Below, piece by piece: positions 51,433 through 63,602 of a DNA stretch of 64,000 nucleotides (position 1 is the first letter of the stretch; each line of letters opens with the position of its first letter). The notes under the pieces are model-generated. The model was given only the letters and a program-made list of their open reading frames with translations, was not told the DNA's origin and ran no database searches. This DNA comes from Gymnorhina tibicen (Eukaryota > Chordata > Aves > Passeriformes > Artamidae), in NCBI GenBank assembly GCA_013399875.1, contig VXAZ01001116.1:2998546-3062545 (forward strand), read 5' to 3'. The position numbers and the translations under genes are program-made.

Positions 51433-52619
51433 GTAAGCAGTTCTCCGGTGTGGAATGTTGCATTCTGAAGGTGCTGTAAGACATTTCTTAGTCTTTCATG
51501 CAACTCATTTTGTAAGAATTTGATACTTCTTTAGACTATTGCACCATAAAATATATTAATATAAGAATTTCTGCTAGTTTATGTTAACCTGACTCTGTCC
51601 GTGGTAGCCTGTGATCTGACTGGGAATGAGGAAAGGAATAGTGTCCACCTTTGGCTCAGAATCTCAAACTAACTGCATTTTTTGGCTAAAATTGTCAGTA
51701 ATAATTAGGAAAGTTTATATTCAAGTCATTTGGTCACAATTGAGAGTAAAAGTCTATTTGCATGAATCAGTGTAGGTATTAGTGGTAAAATTCTGCACAT
51801 TTATGTAGAAGTTTTCTCCAGAAATACTTTGCCAATTGCATCAGTGGAATTGTTGTAAAAAAAAAGGTGTAATTTAGTGTTGATTTAAAGCTATTGATAT
51901 GAAACTGTCCATAGCATGTCTTCCCTTGTTTTGAAGATTTTTCTTAGAAAGGACAAAAGGACACTGAAAACTTCTGAAGGCATCCTTTTGCAAGAAACAG
52001 TGTGAGGTGTTTGAGCTACTGAATTCTAATTATCGTCTGGAAAACTTCCCATGTTTTCTTTATTTGTGGGATTTTTTGGTACTAATTTTGGCTGGATTGC
52101 ATAGAGCTAAACTAGTTGGCTTTGTTCATATTTATATTTTTTCATCATTCATCTCTGGCAGAAACCTTGGTCAGGATTGGGTGCTCATTTTGGGACTTTC
52201 TTACTACGATAGTCCCTATTTCAAAGAGATATTTCTTGTATTTGCTATCTCAGATCTTACAGAGACAGCTGTTTCCAATGTTTTCTGTGTGGCCACCAAG
52301 CCCTAATGAAGTTTTATTCCTACAGTGGCAGAGGTGGGCCTTGCAGGGTTTGAGTGAAAAGACAATGAAAGAATAGCCACAGATGACTTGGTGCTCTGCC
52401 TAATTCTTGTAAAAGCAGTGACCTTACACAGCCCTTCATAGAAAGGAGCACAGACAGAAAGGTAGAAATGGGGTTTAGTAGGTGTTACAGTCAAAGCAGC
52501 AAAACTGGAATGCAATTCCGTGAGAGTCAGCTGCAGAAATTACAGAAGTAGTGGTACTCGAGGAGAAGGATTTTAGCAGTCGTATGTTGTGTTTGTACAG
52601 CCTGCATTTCTGTTTCTGC

Positions 52620-52830
52620 TGCAGTGCCTCTGTTGGGTTTCAGAGCAGCCACGGCAGCCTTGCTGCCCCTCTGTGGGGGCCAGCAGGCCTGCGGCTCTGC
52701 TGCTGCGGATGGCACAGCCCGCCGGGGTCACGGCGGGGGCTCAGCCGAGCCCTCCGGGGGCTGCGCAGCACTCACGCGTTCCAGCTGCAGCGTTAGTCCT
52801 GTGCTCGTGCCATCCGTGAGCAATCCCTGT
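52620..52830. promoter_or_regulatory. Small CpG-rich cluster within an intron
   Basis: About 200 bases with many CpG dinucleotides (for example GCCGGGG, CACGGCGGG, TCCGGGGG, CACGCGTT) in an intron otherwise poor in CpG. It may be a short intragenic CpG island, a regulatory element or simply a GC-rich relic. No TATA box, conserved motif or transcript evidence can be given. Confidence 0.35.
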
Positions 52831-53020
52831 GCAGGTCAGGAGAGGGCTCCTGTCCACAGGCTGGGGGCCTGCTCTGTCCTGAGAGCGGGAATTCGTGAGA
52901 TGGAAGAAGATCATCTGCAGATTTTGCCCAGTGTGGACATCTCCTCCAGCCTCAGAGCTCTCCATACAACCAGAGTCTTGGTTGTACAGACTGTAATTGA
53001 GAACCTTTTCCACCCCCACT

Positions 53021-53043
53021 TCTAATCTAATCTAATCTAATCT
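53021..53043. repeat. (TCTAA)4 pentanucleotide microsatellite
   Basis: Four perfect TCTAA units followed by TCT. This is visible directly and is likely length-variable between individuals. Confidence 0.95.
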
Positions 53044-53625
53044 GTTTTCAAACTACTTTTGAAAGGCAAGGCACCATCACACTCTGGTGTGGTGGTGCAA
53101 AGACATTCCTACTTCATTTTATTGCATTTTAGACAAAGGTAAAGAAAACCTACACTCTGTGAGGAGTTCTCCCAGTTACTTCCCTCACTGATCTACCTGT
53201 AGAGGGTGTCAGCTAAACACTCTTATATTTAGTACATTAATTTTAGTAGGATTTTGGTATGAAATATAATTTCATAACTGGATCCTTGGGATTAATCAAG
53301 TAGCAGAGTAATGGTTAAATGTAAGATATTATATGCCTGATTTTTATTTGTGTTTTAAATATACTTTGCCTCTGTTAAGATCTGAAATCCAACTTCATGA
53401 CGAATTTAAAATTTCAGGCAATAGAAGGGTGCTTCTGCTAACATTAACTTGATGACAACCCCACAATAGAATTCTGACAAGACCTAATGACAGCTATTCG
53501 ATGTCTTTTACTGTCCATCTTTACACTGATCATTTCTGGCATCATTTGCTTTGATGCTTGATGCCAGCAGGAAGGTTTGTAGAGCCTTTGAACGCTGATG
53601 ATTTAAATGTACATTCTCCTTCTAG

Positions 53626-53818
53626 ACCTTCATCTGCAAATAGCATAAACAGCAACAGTTCTTCAAACCACAGTGGGTACGTACCAGAACTGCCACTGCC
53701 TTCAATGGGAGGAGATATCACGAGCAGATTGTCCAGTGATGAAGGAGAAGCGGATGGAGCTGAAGAATCTGAGAAATTAGACTGTCATTTTTCTGGACAC
53801 CATCCCAGACCTCTTGGG
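53626..53818 (+). CDS. ATXN7L1: ATXN7L1 coding exon 'E' (193 bp)
   Basis: The acceptor is CTTCTAG and the donor TTGGG|GTATGT. The first base completes an Arg codon, then PSSANSINSNSSSNHSG (a Ser/Asn-rich linker), then GGDITSRLSSDEGEADG (acidic) and ESEKLDCHFSGHHPRPLG. The SRLSSDEGE...EKLDC..SGHHP stretch is one of the best conserved blocks between ATXN7L1 and ATXN7 and leads into the next exon. The exon ends on a codon boundary. Confidence 0.96.
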
Positions 53819-56049
53819 GTATGTGTCAGCCTCTGGCATGCCTTGCCATTGTTCTTGCATAATTAGAGAGGGGAGAACAAATAAGTCATTTAATAAGAAG
53901 GTAAGGAATGAAGACCCTACATTCTGAAAACTGTTCTAAAGAGAAAAAATACATTTAACAGAAAATGGTAAGGATGGGATAAGGTAGGAGGAGACTACTG
54001 GTCCGTACACATGATACACTGATGTAGGACAAGATGGGCAGCAGAAGATCAGAAGTTCTATTTTTAGATTGTCCTCTCAGTAGACCTCAAACTGGGTGTA
54101 GTTCTGCTAAACTGAGGAAAGTTGCATTGCTTTAAATGTGACATGAGCAGATATTCTCTTTGTTGTTGTTGTTCTTACGGAACTGTACCTTGCAGTTGCT
54201 GGCAGAAGGCTAGTACAGTGCTCCATTCATTTTTGTAGTCTGGTTTAAAGCAGTAATTAAATGTCATTTATTTAAGTGTATGTGGACTTAGAAACTGTTG
54301 CTTCATCTCAAAATGGAAAGGCTCTGGTGGTGGCTTAAGTATGTGTTTAAGCAGCTTGTTTTGTCTTTCTCCTGTGATACTGAGAAATTTCATTCTAAGT
54401 AGTAAAAGCTGCTTTGTGCTATTATCTCTGCAGTGTGAATTTGTTTACACTGTTCAAACCAAGAAGCAATGGAAGAACTCTTGAACTTCATAGGAGTTGG
54501 TTCTTGTAAAAATTGAACCAAGGAATATACTTATGTGTTTTCCATATGATATGCAGAATAAAACAAACCTTGTTTCTATTCCCTAGAGCAAAGGAGAACT
54601 TGTTACTGTCAGACACCAGGAAAAAGTATGGCTTGAACATAAAATGACTGTCAGATGAAATCCTGTACTTGGTTCTTACAGAGAAAATGAGAATTACTCT
54701 AGTCCACATAATACTATGCTATGCAGGAACCTCCTGTTTCCTTGGTACTCTTGTATGCTACTGGGTTTTGCTGACTGCTTCTCTATGAATTAAAAACTAA
54801 AGGTTCACTGTATGGGTGCCCACACAACTTAAAAAATAATCTAAGTGCAGCCAGTTCTTGCACATGCCTCAGCAGTGAGGCGTGGCTGTCAATAGCCATT
54901 TTGGTTTAGGATCCTAGTTCTGTTTCAAGGCAAACCCACTGACTCAACTGTTCTCTGAAATCTTAGCATCTCTCAACTGAAGGAGTTACTGGTAGTGAAA
55001 CTTCTTAGTCCATATCAGCATGAAGTCAGAAAAGATGGTGTAAATCACCTCCAGCTCAGTTCATGCTAAATTGCTGAATTTCATATTCAAATAGACTGTT
55101 TTCCTTACAAAAGTCCCTCTCCTGGCCAGATGGTGATAAGTGATCAGGGGCAAAGTCAGTAGCTACTTAAATGGCCTCTTGGTGGTACATGATGTTAGTG
55201 GTAGCTCACTGGGAGGTGAGGCGAGTTTGTCAACTTAGGTGGTGATTTTAATTAACCTGTTGAACCTTGTCATGAAACAGACTTAGAATGAGCAGTTGCA
55301 GTCATCATGCAGTCCCCTGTATGATGGAGAGTTGTATTGTTTTTTGAGGACGATTTGTAACAGGTTTCTCTCCTACAAACAGGCATTTTAGCAGTTCTCG
55401 GTATCATGTAGATCAGTTGAAGCAAGACCAGATTCCTGATTGTAACATTTCAGTGTATCAGGACTTCTCAGGAAGTTCTCCAGAGGAAGTGGTGCAAGTA
55501 CTCCTGAGCTCTCCAGAATTCTCAAAATATTTACTACTCCTCCAGTGATTTTCATGCACCGTGAAGAGTGTATCCCATGTTCTGTTGTAGCACAGATGCC
55601 GTGGATGATAATTTACTTTTTAACTGAAATGTCAGTGGTTTGTTTACTAAGTAGGTACTAAAGATGTTCCCATTGCACTTTTTTCCTCTTCAGTTATATT
55701 TTTATTGCTGTCATGCAATTATGAGATTTAAGATGCACAGAACAGTGTAACTTGTATTTCTGAGGCAGTAAGAATTTTTTCTTTAAAAGTACCTCAGCAG
55801 TTACATTCTTTCTCTGGCACTGATTGATTAATGAAGTATGAAATATACTTTACACTAAGTTGAAATATTATGCACATATTTCATAATTCGTACAAAAACT
55901 ATTTATGCTGCAGATAGTGAAAACCACATTTAAAAATAAGTTTTATATGCATGATGCAAGTTACAACAGTGTTTCTTGATCTATCAATAAATCTTTCATA
56001 ATGTGGAAATACATTTTCATAAGCAATATTGAGGTACCTTTTCTTTCAG
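53819..56049 (+). other. Intron between exons E and F (2,231 bp)
   Basis: A phase 0 intron with donor GTATGT and acceptor TTTCAG. Unremarkable AT-rich sequence; no repeat, RNA gene or alternative exon was recognised. Confidence 0.82.
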
Positions 56050-56171
56050 TTCTGTTCATATGGCAGTCGCTTAATGGGAAGAGGGTACTATGTCTTTGAC
56101 AGAAGATGGGACCATTTTCGATTCGCACTGAACTCCATGGTAGAAAAACACTTGAACTCACAGATGTGGAA
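56050..56171 (+). CDS. ATXN7L1: ATXN7L1 coding exon 'F' (122 bp; conserved YYVFDRRW block)
   Basis: The acceptor is TTTCAG and the donor TGGAA|GTAAGT. It encodes FCSYGSRLMGRGYYVFDRRW, then DHFRFALNSMVEKHLNSQMW and the first two bases of a Lys codon. It is nearly free of low complexity and is the second structured, strongly conserved part of the family (ATXN7 reads FCTFGSRQIGRGYYVFDSRW). Its biochemical role is not known to me; it is probably a protein-interaction segment within SAGA. Confidence 0.97.
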
Positions 56172-58770
56172 GTAAGTGGGATTTTTACGCTTGGTGGGTC
56201 ATTTAACATTTTTAATTCTGTAAAATTTCTACATTAAACACTCCATAGCCAGCATCTGTAAAATTACCTCTGTATTAAGGTATAGCAGTAACATGTGTAC
56301 AAATCTTCTCTGTTAAGGTATATACAGCCCACCAGAACAATCTCCTAGTCTGATGTAAATTTCTGCCAGATTTAGGACTCTTTTTAGTCCCTAAGAATCC
56401 AGATTTTTGCTTAGAGTTTTATGCCTTAATCATGCCCCTGTATCACCCATTCAGGCTTCGCTGGGTAAGGCTCATGAGGTGTAAGATAAGGAGCTTGGTG
56501 CACATTCGTCTGTGCATAAGATGGAATATGGTAGGTTTTTAGTTCATAGTGCCCTTACTGCCTTTGGGATCTTAAAATTCTGATTATTAGTCACTCGTGA
56601 AGCACCTCTGTATCACATATGCAGGTTCCGAGCACTATAGGCTTTGACTACACAGATCCATTAAAATAGACTGCACTTCTAAAATAGTTGTTAATTCTTT
56701 AAAAAAAAAGTAATTAGAAGTTCATAGCATCTGCAGATAGGATTGATTTTTTGTGGGTATTCTGCTACAGAATATGCATTCTTCTTCCAATGTAATGACA
56801 CTAAAGTGCAGTGTTTCATGTCACTGTTTATTATCAGGACTGTGTTATATTCATTGGATGCCAGCCATTAGATAAACAAGGTTTGATTTTTATTTAAATA
56901 TATTTTTTAAGCACTAAAGCTTGGCTTGTCTGACTAACCTGGTAACTTAATGGTAACAGTGCCACTGTGCTAGGAGATAGAGTTTGGAAATGGTTGGTTC
57001 TGCCGTAGAAGGGCCAGTTTCATGTCTGTTCAGAGACTGATCATGCTCGATCTGCTTTGTAAATTTGTGAACTAGTGTCTGTCACCTTCCACAAGTAAAA
57101 ATATTTTAGTTTCCTTAAATAGGAAGATTAACATTTGTTACCTATTGGCTTTGTTTGTCAAGAGAAAAGATGCTTGGGCGTCTGACAAAACATACTACTA
57201 CTAGTACAAACTAGTACAGGAAACAAAAATAACCTCTACAGTAGTTATTTGATACCAGAAGTAAAGAGGCCTTATCCTGCTCCCACTAAATCTGATTGCA
57301 AACATTTTCCCAAATTCTAGCTGTTTATGTAATCTCTAATATTTTAATGAACTCCAGCCACACTTAACACAGGAAGCTGACAGTGCCTAACCCCTGTTTT
57401 ATTCCTCTGTTGTCCTCAACCCTCCTCTGAACTGACCTTTTCCTGTGCTCCCCAAGCAGGGCTGGGTGTGAGGCTGCTGTTCTGTAGCTCTGCAGCTGTG
57501 GCCAGAGGTACAGGGATGCAGGGCTGTGTTTTCAGAACTGTGATATTAACAAACTACTTTTATCCCTAGTTCTGAAAGTACTTTGTAAAAGTGGGTAGGA
57601 ATTGTTGGTCCTTCTTTAAAAGTAACCTGAGGAACGACTCTGATGAGCAGCTTTGTTTGCATTGCAAGTGGCAGGCAGTAGGACTTCATTTTTGGCACCA
57701 TGGACTGTATGTAATCCCTTATGTAACTGTGCCATAAAAGTGTTCTGGCCAACAGTCTCCATAGGAGGAATGCCTGGAGAGAACACTTGTAATTAGGATT
57801 TGATTTATGATAAAACAGCACACCCAGGGCTGCTCTTCTGTCGTGCTTTGTGAGGGCAAGAGTAAGCCTTTAAAAATGGGAAAGGTGTCAGTAGTAAGGA
57901 TAACAAGGACAGAGTTATGGGGCTGTACAGATTCTTAGCAAAGGGAAATAGGATTAAACTGTGAATTAAATTTAAGTATAAATAATGGGAAAAGCTGACA
58001 TAATAGTTTTCCAAGAGACATTATGAAGGTCTGGTTCTTTGATAACACCACACTACATAAAATAATAGATGATGGCTGAATGGAAAGGAATTTGAATACA
58101 TTCTACTAATTTCACAGGTAATATTATTAGATTTTCTTCTCAGAATAGTATTCAGATGTTTATAAAGCTTATCAAGCTCTCTTTAATATTTTGTCAATTT
58201 TTCAATATCAGTGAAAATTAATCAATAATTCACCTGTTTAATCCCATCTAACCAGCTCTCAAATGAGCTGTTGGGAATAGGACTGCATTTGGAAAGGGAT
58301 GATCTTTCCTCTTTAAGCTCAATGATTAAGTGCTTCACAACTCCTCAGACTGGCTCATTTACTACCTTAATGAAATCTAACCTATGAGTTTAGGTTGATA
58401 CTGAAACTATTCCACAACTTGAACTTTGAAGCAAAACTTAGGCAATTAATGAAACACGGTGACTAGGATATGTATAGGTGCCACTGTCAGGCATTTTATT
58501 TGCATTTTTTAATTATTTGGTAAAATAAGAGAGGGAAAAAGGAATTAAATTTGTAATAATACATTTAAATTGTAATCCTGTGCACTTAATTGCTGTATGT
58601 GATTGGTAGAATAGAATAGGAATCAAAATTATAATGAACTAGGTTTGACTTTTTGAATAAGCTAGTCCTTCATGGTAATTATTTCCTATCTGCATTGTTT
58701 GGATGGGATTTTTTATGTATCTAAATATCTTCTTCTTTTTTTTTTTCCTTTCCTTTTCTTTTCTGTTTAG
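56172..58770 (+). other. Intron between exons F and G (2,599 bp)
   Basis: A phase 2 intron. It ends in a long pyrimidine tract (about 58728-58768) and the acceptor TGTTTAG, a strong 3' splice site. No other feature was recognised. Confidence 0.82.
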
Positions 58771-59722
58771 GAAAATTCCTCCTGCGGCAGACAGTCCCAT
58801 GCCTTCTCCAGCAGCGCATGTCTCCACTCCTTTTCCAGCATCAGTCTTACAGCCCTTCAGCAACCCCAGTGCGGTGTATATTCCTTCAACACCTATCAGT
58901 TCAAGAATCACTTCTTCTTACATAATGACATCAGCCATGTTATCAAATGCAGCCTTTGTGACAACGGCAGAGACGAATTCCATTATGTCACACACCACAG
59001 CTTTTCCTCACGTGGCTGCAAGCCTAAGTATCATGGACTCAACTTTTAAGGCGCCATCAGCTGTGTCACCAGTGCCAGCAGTCATCCCTTCCCCATCCCA
59101 CAAGCCATCCAAAACAAAAACCAGCAAATCCTCAAAAGTGAAAGACCTGTCATCTCGGAGTGATGAGTCTTCAAGTAACAAAAAGAAAAAGCCGCAGTCG
59201 TCATCTTCATTGTCGTCATCGTCCTCATTATCTTTGCAGACATCTTCCTCGTCTTCATTTTCAGGGTCCCACAAAAAGAACTGTGTCCTGAACCCCAGTT
59301 CAACATTGAACTCCTATCAGGCGACATCCTCCTATAACAGTGTGTCTGTGCACAATACCAATAATGGAACAAGCCCACTCAGTGCCAAATCGGAGCCCTC
59401 AGGACGGACTTCACTGTCAAGTAATTCAACAGACTCAGTGAAACACATGAGCATGGTAGTGAGCAGTATTGACTCTTCTAATCTGTCTGTATCTTCTCTC
59501 GTGCACCACTCAGGGGACCACTCCCTGGGAGCACATAATGCAGTGTCTTCTCTACCCCTTTCTTTTGACAAATCAGAAGGAAAAAAACGTAAAAACTCTA
59601 GTTCTAGTAGCAAAGCCTGTAAAATCACTAAAATGCCTGGTATGAATAGCGTTCATAGAAAGAGCACTGCCAACCTTATTTCTGCGGTGCCAGATCCTAC
59701 AAGCAGCTCCATCTCTCGGCAG
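58771..59722 (+). CDS. ATXN7L1: ATXN7L1 coding exon 'G' (952 bp; large Ser/Pro-rich exon)
   Basis: The largest exon, about 317 codons open without interruption. It begins KKIPPAADSPMPSPAAHVST with the Lys shared across the junction. In order it holds: a Pro/Ser/Thr-rich region (SSRITSSYIMTSAMLSNAAF); SIMDSTFKAPSAVSPVP; a Lys-rich stretch (KPSKTKTSKSSKVKD, then NKKKKPQ); a Ser-rich tract at about 59198-59268 written with mixed TCG/TCA/TCT/TCC codons; SGSHKKNCVLNPSS; and near 59577-59635 the basic motif GKKRKNSSSSSKACKITKM, a likely nuclear-localisation signal with a counterpart in ATXN7. It ends SSSISRQ at the donor CGGCAG|GTAAGG on a codon boundary. Apart from the basic and Ser-rich motifs, the region is predicted to be disordered. 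Confidence 0.97.
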
Positions 59723-60144
59723 GTAAGGGACTCTTCCAGTTATTTTTTTGCAGATCATGTCTGACTTCCTTGAAATATTTCATGCATTCTGAAAAGAAAA
59801 TACCGCATTTGCTTCAGATTGGTTTTTATCACACAACTTATTTTCTAGGTTAATACAGAAACATATTTGTTTTGTACCAGTCATAGAAAGATGTTTTGAG
59901 ATTTTAAAAAACTATATATATATACTTTCTCAAAATATTTTTATGAGATCTTTTATTCAATTATTAAAGTAGCTATTTGTATATCTGAAAGCAAAATTGA
60001 ATGTCCAGAATGGATAAATAACTTTTAGAAAAGAATTTTTTCTTAATTCTCATCTCTCTGAAATAAATTGTGTTATTGAAACAGGAAGATGAGAGTCAGA
60101 ATTTCTGTTTATTTCTTTTCCCAAACTTATTGCTGGTTCATTTC

Positions 60145-60245
60145 CTAATGTTATGCAAGTCTCTTCATATCTCTTCTGTAAAACACATCTACCTTTCTCC
60201 TGGGGAGAGTCTGAGGTGCCTGAACTCAGATGTTGTTTCTTGTTT
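60145..60245 (+). mobile_element. Possible MIR-type SINE remnant (3' part)
   Basis: Contains 'atgcaagtctcttcatatct', then 'cttctgtaaaacacatctac', then 'gagtctgaggtgcctgaact' followed by 'cagatg'. The order resembles the 3' half of an amniote MIR ('gcaagtcacttaacctct', 'catctgtaaaatgg', 'tgaggtgctcagat'). Divergence is high and the call is tentative. Confidence 0.3.
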
Positions 60246-61144
60246 GAAAATGGAAAAATTAAGAAATGAAGATCTTACCTAGATGACCTTTAGTGGACAT
60301 TTGGTTATCTTTTTTAGCGCACATGTGTTCACAGAATATTGAAGTCAGTGCCGCAGATAAGGTTACACATGCTTGCTTCATTGATAGCAACAGAACTTTG
60401 GCTTCTCTTTCAGTAGTGCTATATTAGGACAAAAGTATATGTGAAGTAAGATCTGGTGGGAAAACTGCCAATACAGTCTTTATAATGATCTACTGTTTCA
60501 CTCTGCTACCGTGTCCAGTGCTGTGCAGTGCACACAAAATAACACTTAGCCCTGGCGTCTGGAAGACAAAGCCATAGAAAATAGGATACCTCAGAGAATC
60601 CAGAGAAGGCAGCTTAGGAATTTTTTTTGTTTGTTTGTGAAACTCTCATTTCCTAAGGATATTGCACATAAAAACAAGTGGAATTTGGAAAAGAAGATGG
60701 TTAGGGCAAAGCAATCCATAAGTAATATGGCGGAAATGGGAGAGGAAAAAAGGAATAAATGAATCCTAAAGCTGGTATAGGAGACAGAATGAAGGTCTCA
60801 AAGAATGGCCTAGCAGGTATATTTTCTCTTTCCTACTTCCAGCAGAGGTGCAACAGAGATGACTTGTTTGGCTTTTTAAAATGGGTAGTGGCATTGTCTT
60901 TCTATTGTAAGCCTCTTAAATGTGTCTTGCAATCAGAACTGATCTTCAAGTAACTGAAGTCAGCAGAGGATGCTGTAAATTCTTCATTCTGTCACACAGT
61001 CTGGTTTTTGAAATGTGTGCCCAGAAGGATTAAATTGCCCTGAGGTTTATGGTGTCAAATGGAAAGAAAAAGTAAGTACAAATTGGTACTTTGGTACAAA
61101 CATGGGTAATAGGAAATGGATTGTATCATCTTTTCACAGGACAT

Positions 61145-61310
61145 AGAGTATCTGTAGCTAAAGCAGTGTGAGGAAATCTTACGGCTGCATGCAGGAGGTT
61201 CTGAGTTCAAATTCTGAGCCCCCTTGAGATCAAATCTGTTCCTGTGTGTCATTCCTGTTTCAGTTTGTGATGTATTTTATCATGTTGCACAGTAATAGAA
61301 GTAAATAAAC
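61145..61310 (+). mobile_element. Possible tRNA-derived (MIR-like) SINE remnant
   Basis: An A-box-like segment (GTAGCTAAAGCAGTG, near 61154) is followed by a B-box-like segment (GAGTTCAAATTC, near 61202) at tRNA-like spacing. About 40 bases later comes 'cattcctgtttcagtttgtg', like the 'gcctcagtttcc' of MIR. It does not fold as a functional tRNA. It is probably an old tRNA-derived SINE. Confidence 0.4.
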
Positions 61311-61445
61311 CACAAGGAATCAATCAGAGGCCTTTGCTGAATATTTGTAAAAATATAATTCTGATTTTCTAATATTTTGTTCTTAAGTAGGAGGTTAAAT
61401 ATTTGTTATGAGTGTTACAATACACAGATATTTAAACATGTTTTT

Positions 61446-61517
61446 AATATATGTATATGTCCAGGTGCATACATACATATATATGTATATATGCATATAT
61501 GTGTATATATACATGTA
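61446..61517. repeat. TA/TG/CA-rich alternating microsatellite
   Basis: About 70 bases of mostly alternating pyrimidine/purine (ATATGTATATG, CATACATACATATATATG, TGTGTATATATACATG). It can form many short hairpins. No role is indicated. Confidence 0.9.
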
Positions 61518-63602
61518 AAAATTGGTCCCACTTCCATCTTATACTGCTAGTTTTTGGAGCTACAGCAGTAGTCAAAAATAGGAGGTAAAATGGACTTAAT
61601 TGTATTTCAGAAGCCTGTCTTGGCAGCTAATTGTCTTTATGACAAGGATACTGTATGCAATACAAAATAAATGAAATTTGTACCCATTTAAGCATATGGG
61701 TCAAATAATATGACATACTCTACATGCATTTATTAAAGCTCTGGAGAATACAATACTTAAACTCCATTTTAAGCTGTGCTGTTTGACTTGCTGTGTTCTA
61801 GAAATGCAATTACAGTAAAAATCCCACCCAGAAAAATGGCATGGCTTAAAATCTTGCTCCTGTTCCTTCATGTAATACGGCAAATTAAAGAGACTAAGAA
61901 CACAGCAACGGGTAATAGGCTCAGGTATAGTTTTCTTATTTAATTCAGCTCTGGACTGGATAGATAGTAACTGGAAGTGTTAACCACTGGGTTTTGAAGT
62001 ACAGTTTATTTTTGAAAGAGACTTGGGGGAAAAAAAGGATTTGAGTTTTTGCCTCACACTAATACTTTTGAAATGGTGTTTCCCATCATTAAAGACCCAA
62101 GACATCTTGGAACCTTTCTGTCATTTCAGAGTGCTGTACCTGTTCAGCCTGTGTGACTATTTCTCCATTTAAAAGGAGGACATGTATTTATTATGAAAGG
62201 GTTTATGAATGCTGTAATAATGTATGTAAAGAAAGGTTTGCAGATGTGTCCCGATGTTCTGAATGGCTAGGAAAGATACAAGGTTGTGTAGTTAAGATCT
62301 GTATGTTGAGGAATGTTATCTTCTAGAGAACAGCTGTGGCAGGCAGAACAACAAGCTGAAGGGAACAGGACAGGCAAAGACCCATCCTTTTAATCTTTGT
62401 GCACCATGGGAGCACCTTCAAAACTGGCTGTAAATAAAAACTTTTAATATATATTCTGGATAGAATGTAAACAGAGAACAGTTTCAAAAAATCTCTGTGA
62501 GAAAGGGCAAATGTGGAGAGGAAGAGAGAGGCTACCTTTCACTCTACGTGACATGGCAAAATAACAAACAGTGCTGCAGAAGGGAAGGAGAAAGCTGCTC
62601 TTGTGAAGGCCCTGCCAGCCAATGCCACAGCCCCACCAAGTCAGAAAGAAACTGGCTACTGCATTTCTCACTGTTTAGAAGACAGGACCTTGCTACCTCT
62701 CTGTCAAAGGATTAAAGTGATGTTACTTGAAGTCAGTGACTTTGTAAACAACTATTCACACTGCAGTCATCTGCCATTTGCAGACAGCTGTCCATGGTTA
62801 ATTTTTATCAGTCTTGTAACCCCTGAGGAACTATTCCTCTGACTCAACAGCCTTGTTCCTTCTTGTATCACAACAGAATTATCCACACCCTGTTTACAGG
62901 TCATTGTAGAAAAACTTATGACAGGCTGCTCTTGCAGAGTGCTGTAAATTCACAAACATTGAAACAAGCAGATTGAATATAGCAATATTATAACTAAGTA
63001 CTTTTAAAATGTATGTATGTGTACTACAATTTACACTCATTCCCAAAGAAATTCTCTGATGCAGTAAATGGATACAAATGCAAATTTGAACCTCTGGAGT
63101 TTGGTTCTTGTGATTAATATTTGCTTTATTGAGCAATGATATATGGAAGAAAATGGAATAACTTAGGGCATGCTCTGGTGCTTGGCCACTTGACTTAAGC
63201 TCCCCAGGAGTGGGTAAGGTCTCCTGGGGAGGATCCCATGACCTCGAGCACTCGTTGCTCTCTGAATAGCTGCTCTAAGTGACTCCAGTAACTGAAGAAA
63301 CCAGAATTTCAGTCTAGAGAGGTGGGGGGTTACAGTTTATGTTCCCTCAGCAACTGTTTTGTGTGTTATTTTCTGACCGGTAACAGTATTTATGTGCCTT
63401 TTAAAAAGTCTATGTAAAGTATACAGGCTCTGAGAGATAATGATGATTCTATCTGAAGTGTATCTTTTGCCATAGCAAAATACCTGTGTTCCAAATGCAA
63501 TGCGATTAGTACCACACTGCATAGGAAAGGGAAGGCCATCACCAGCATCTGAATTCAACTGACAAATATGCCTCTCAATACTGCTCAATTAATGTTTTTC
63601 AG

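Larger units (their letters stand above)
51433..53625 (+). other. Intron between exons D and E (2,193 bp)
   Basis: A phase 2 intron with donor GTAAGC and acceptor TTCTAG. It contains a GC- and CpG-rich patch at about 52620-52830 and a (TCTAA)n pentanucleotide repeat at 53021-53043. A 133-codon open frame at 52624-53025 crosses the GC-rich patch but has no recognisable domain; GC-rich DNA is poor in stop codons, so chance is likely. Confidence 0.8.
59723..63602 (+). other. Intron between exons G and H (3,880 bp)
   Basis: A phase 0 intron with donor GTAAGG and acceptor TTTTTCAG. The exon G frame runs 14 codons into it before a stop at about 59762. AATAAA occurs at 60062. It holds two possible MIR-type SINE remnants (about 60145-60245 and 61145-61310) and a TA/TG/CA-rich microsatellite at 61446-61517. 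Confidence 0.8.

Noticed and set aside
52624..53025. 133-codon open frame on the plus strand in the D-E intron
   Set aside because: It overlaps a CpG-rich patch, shows no known domain, and has no clear splice sites linking it in frame to exons D and E.
53558..53625. Upstream extension of exon E (MMPAGRFVEPLN...)
   Set aside because: It is intronic read-through; the acceptor TTCTAG at 53620-53625 and the completed Arg codon fix the exon start.
58703..58770. Upstream extension of exon G (MGFFMYLNIF...)
   Set aside because: This is the pyrimidine tract and acceptor of the intron; the phase and the homologous protein place the exon start at 58771.
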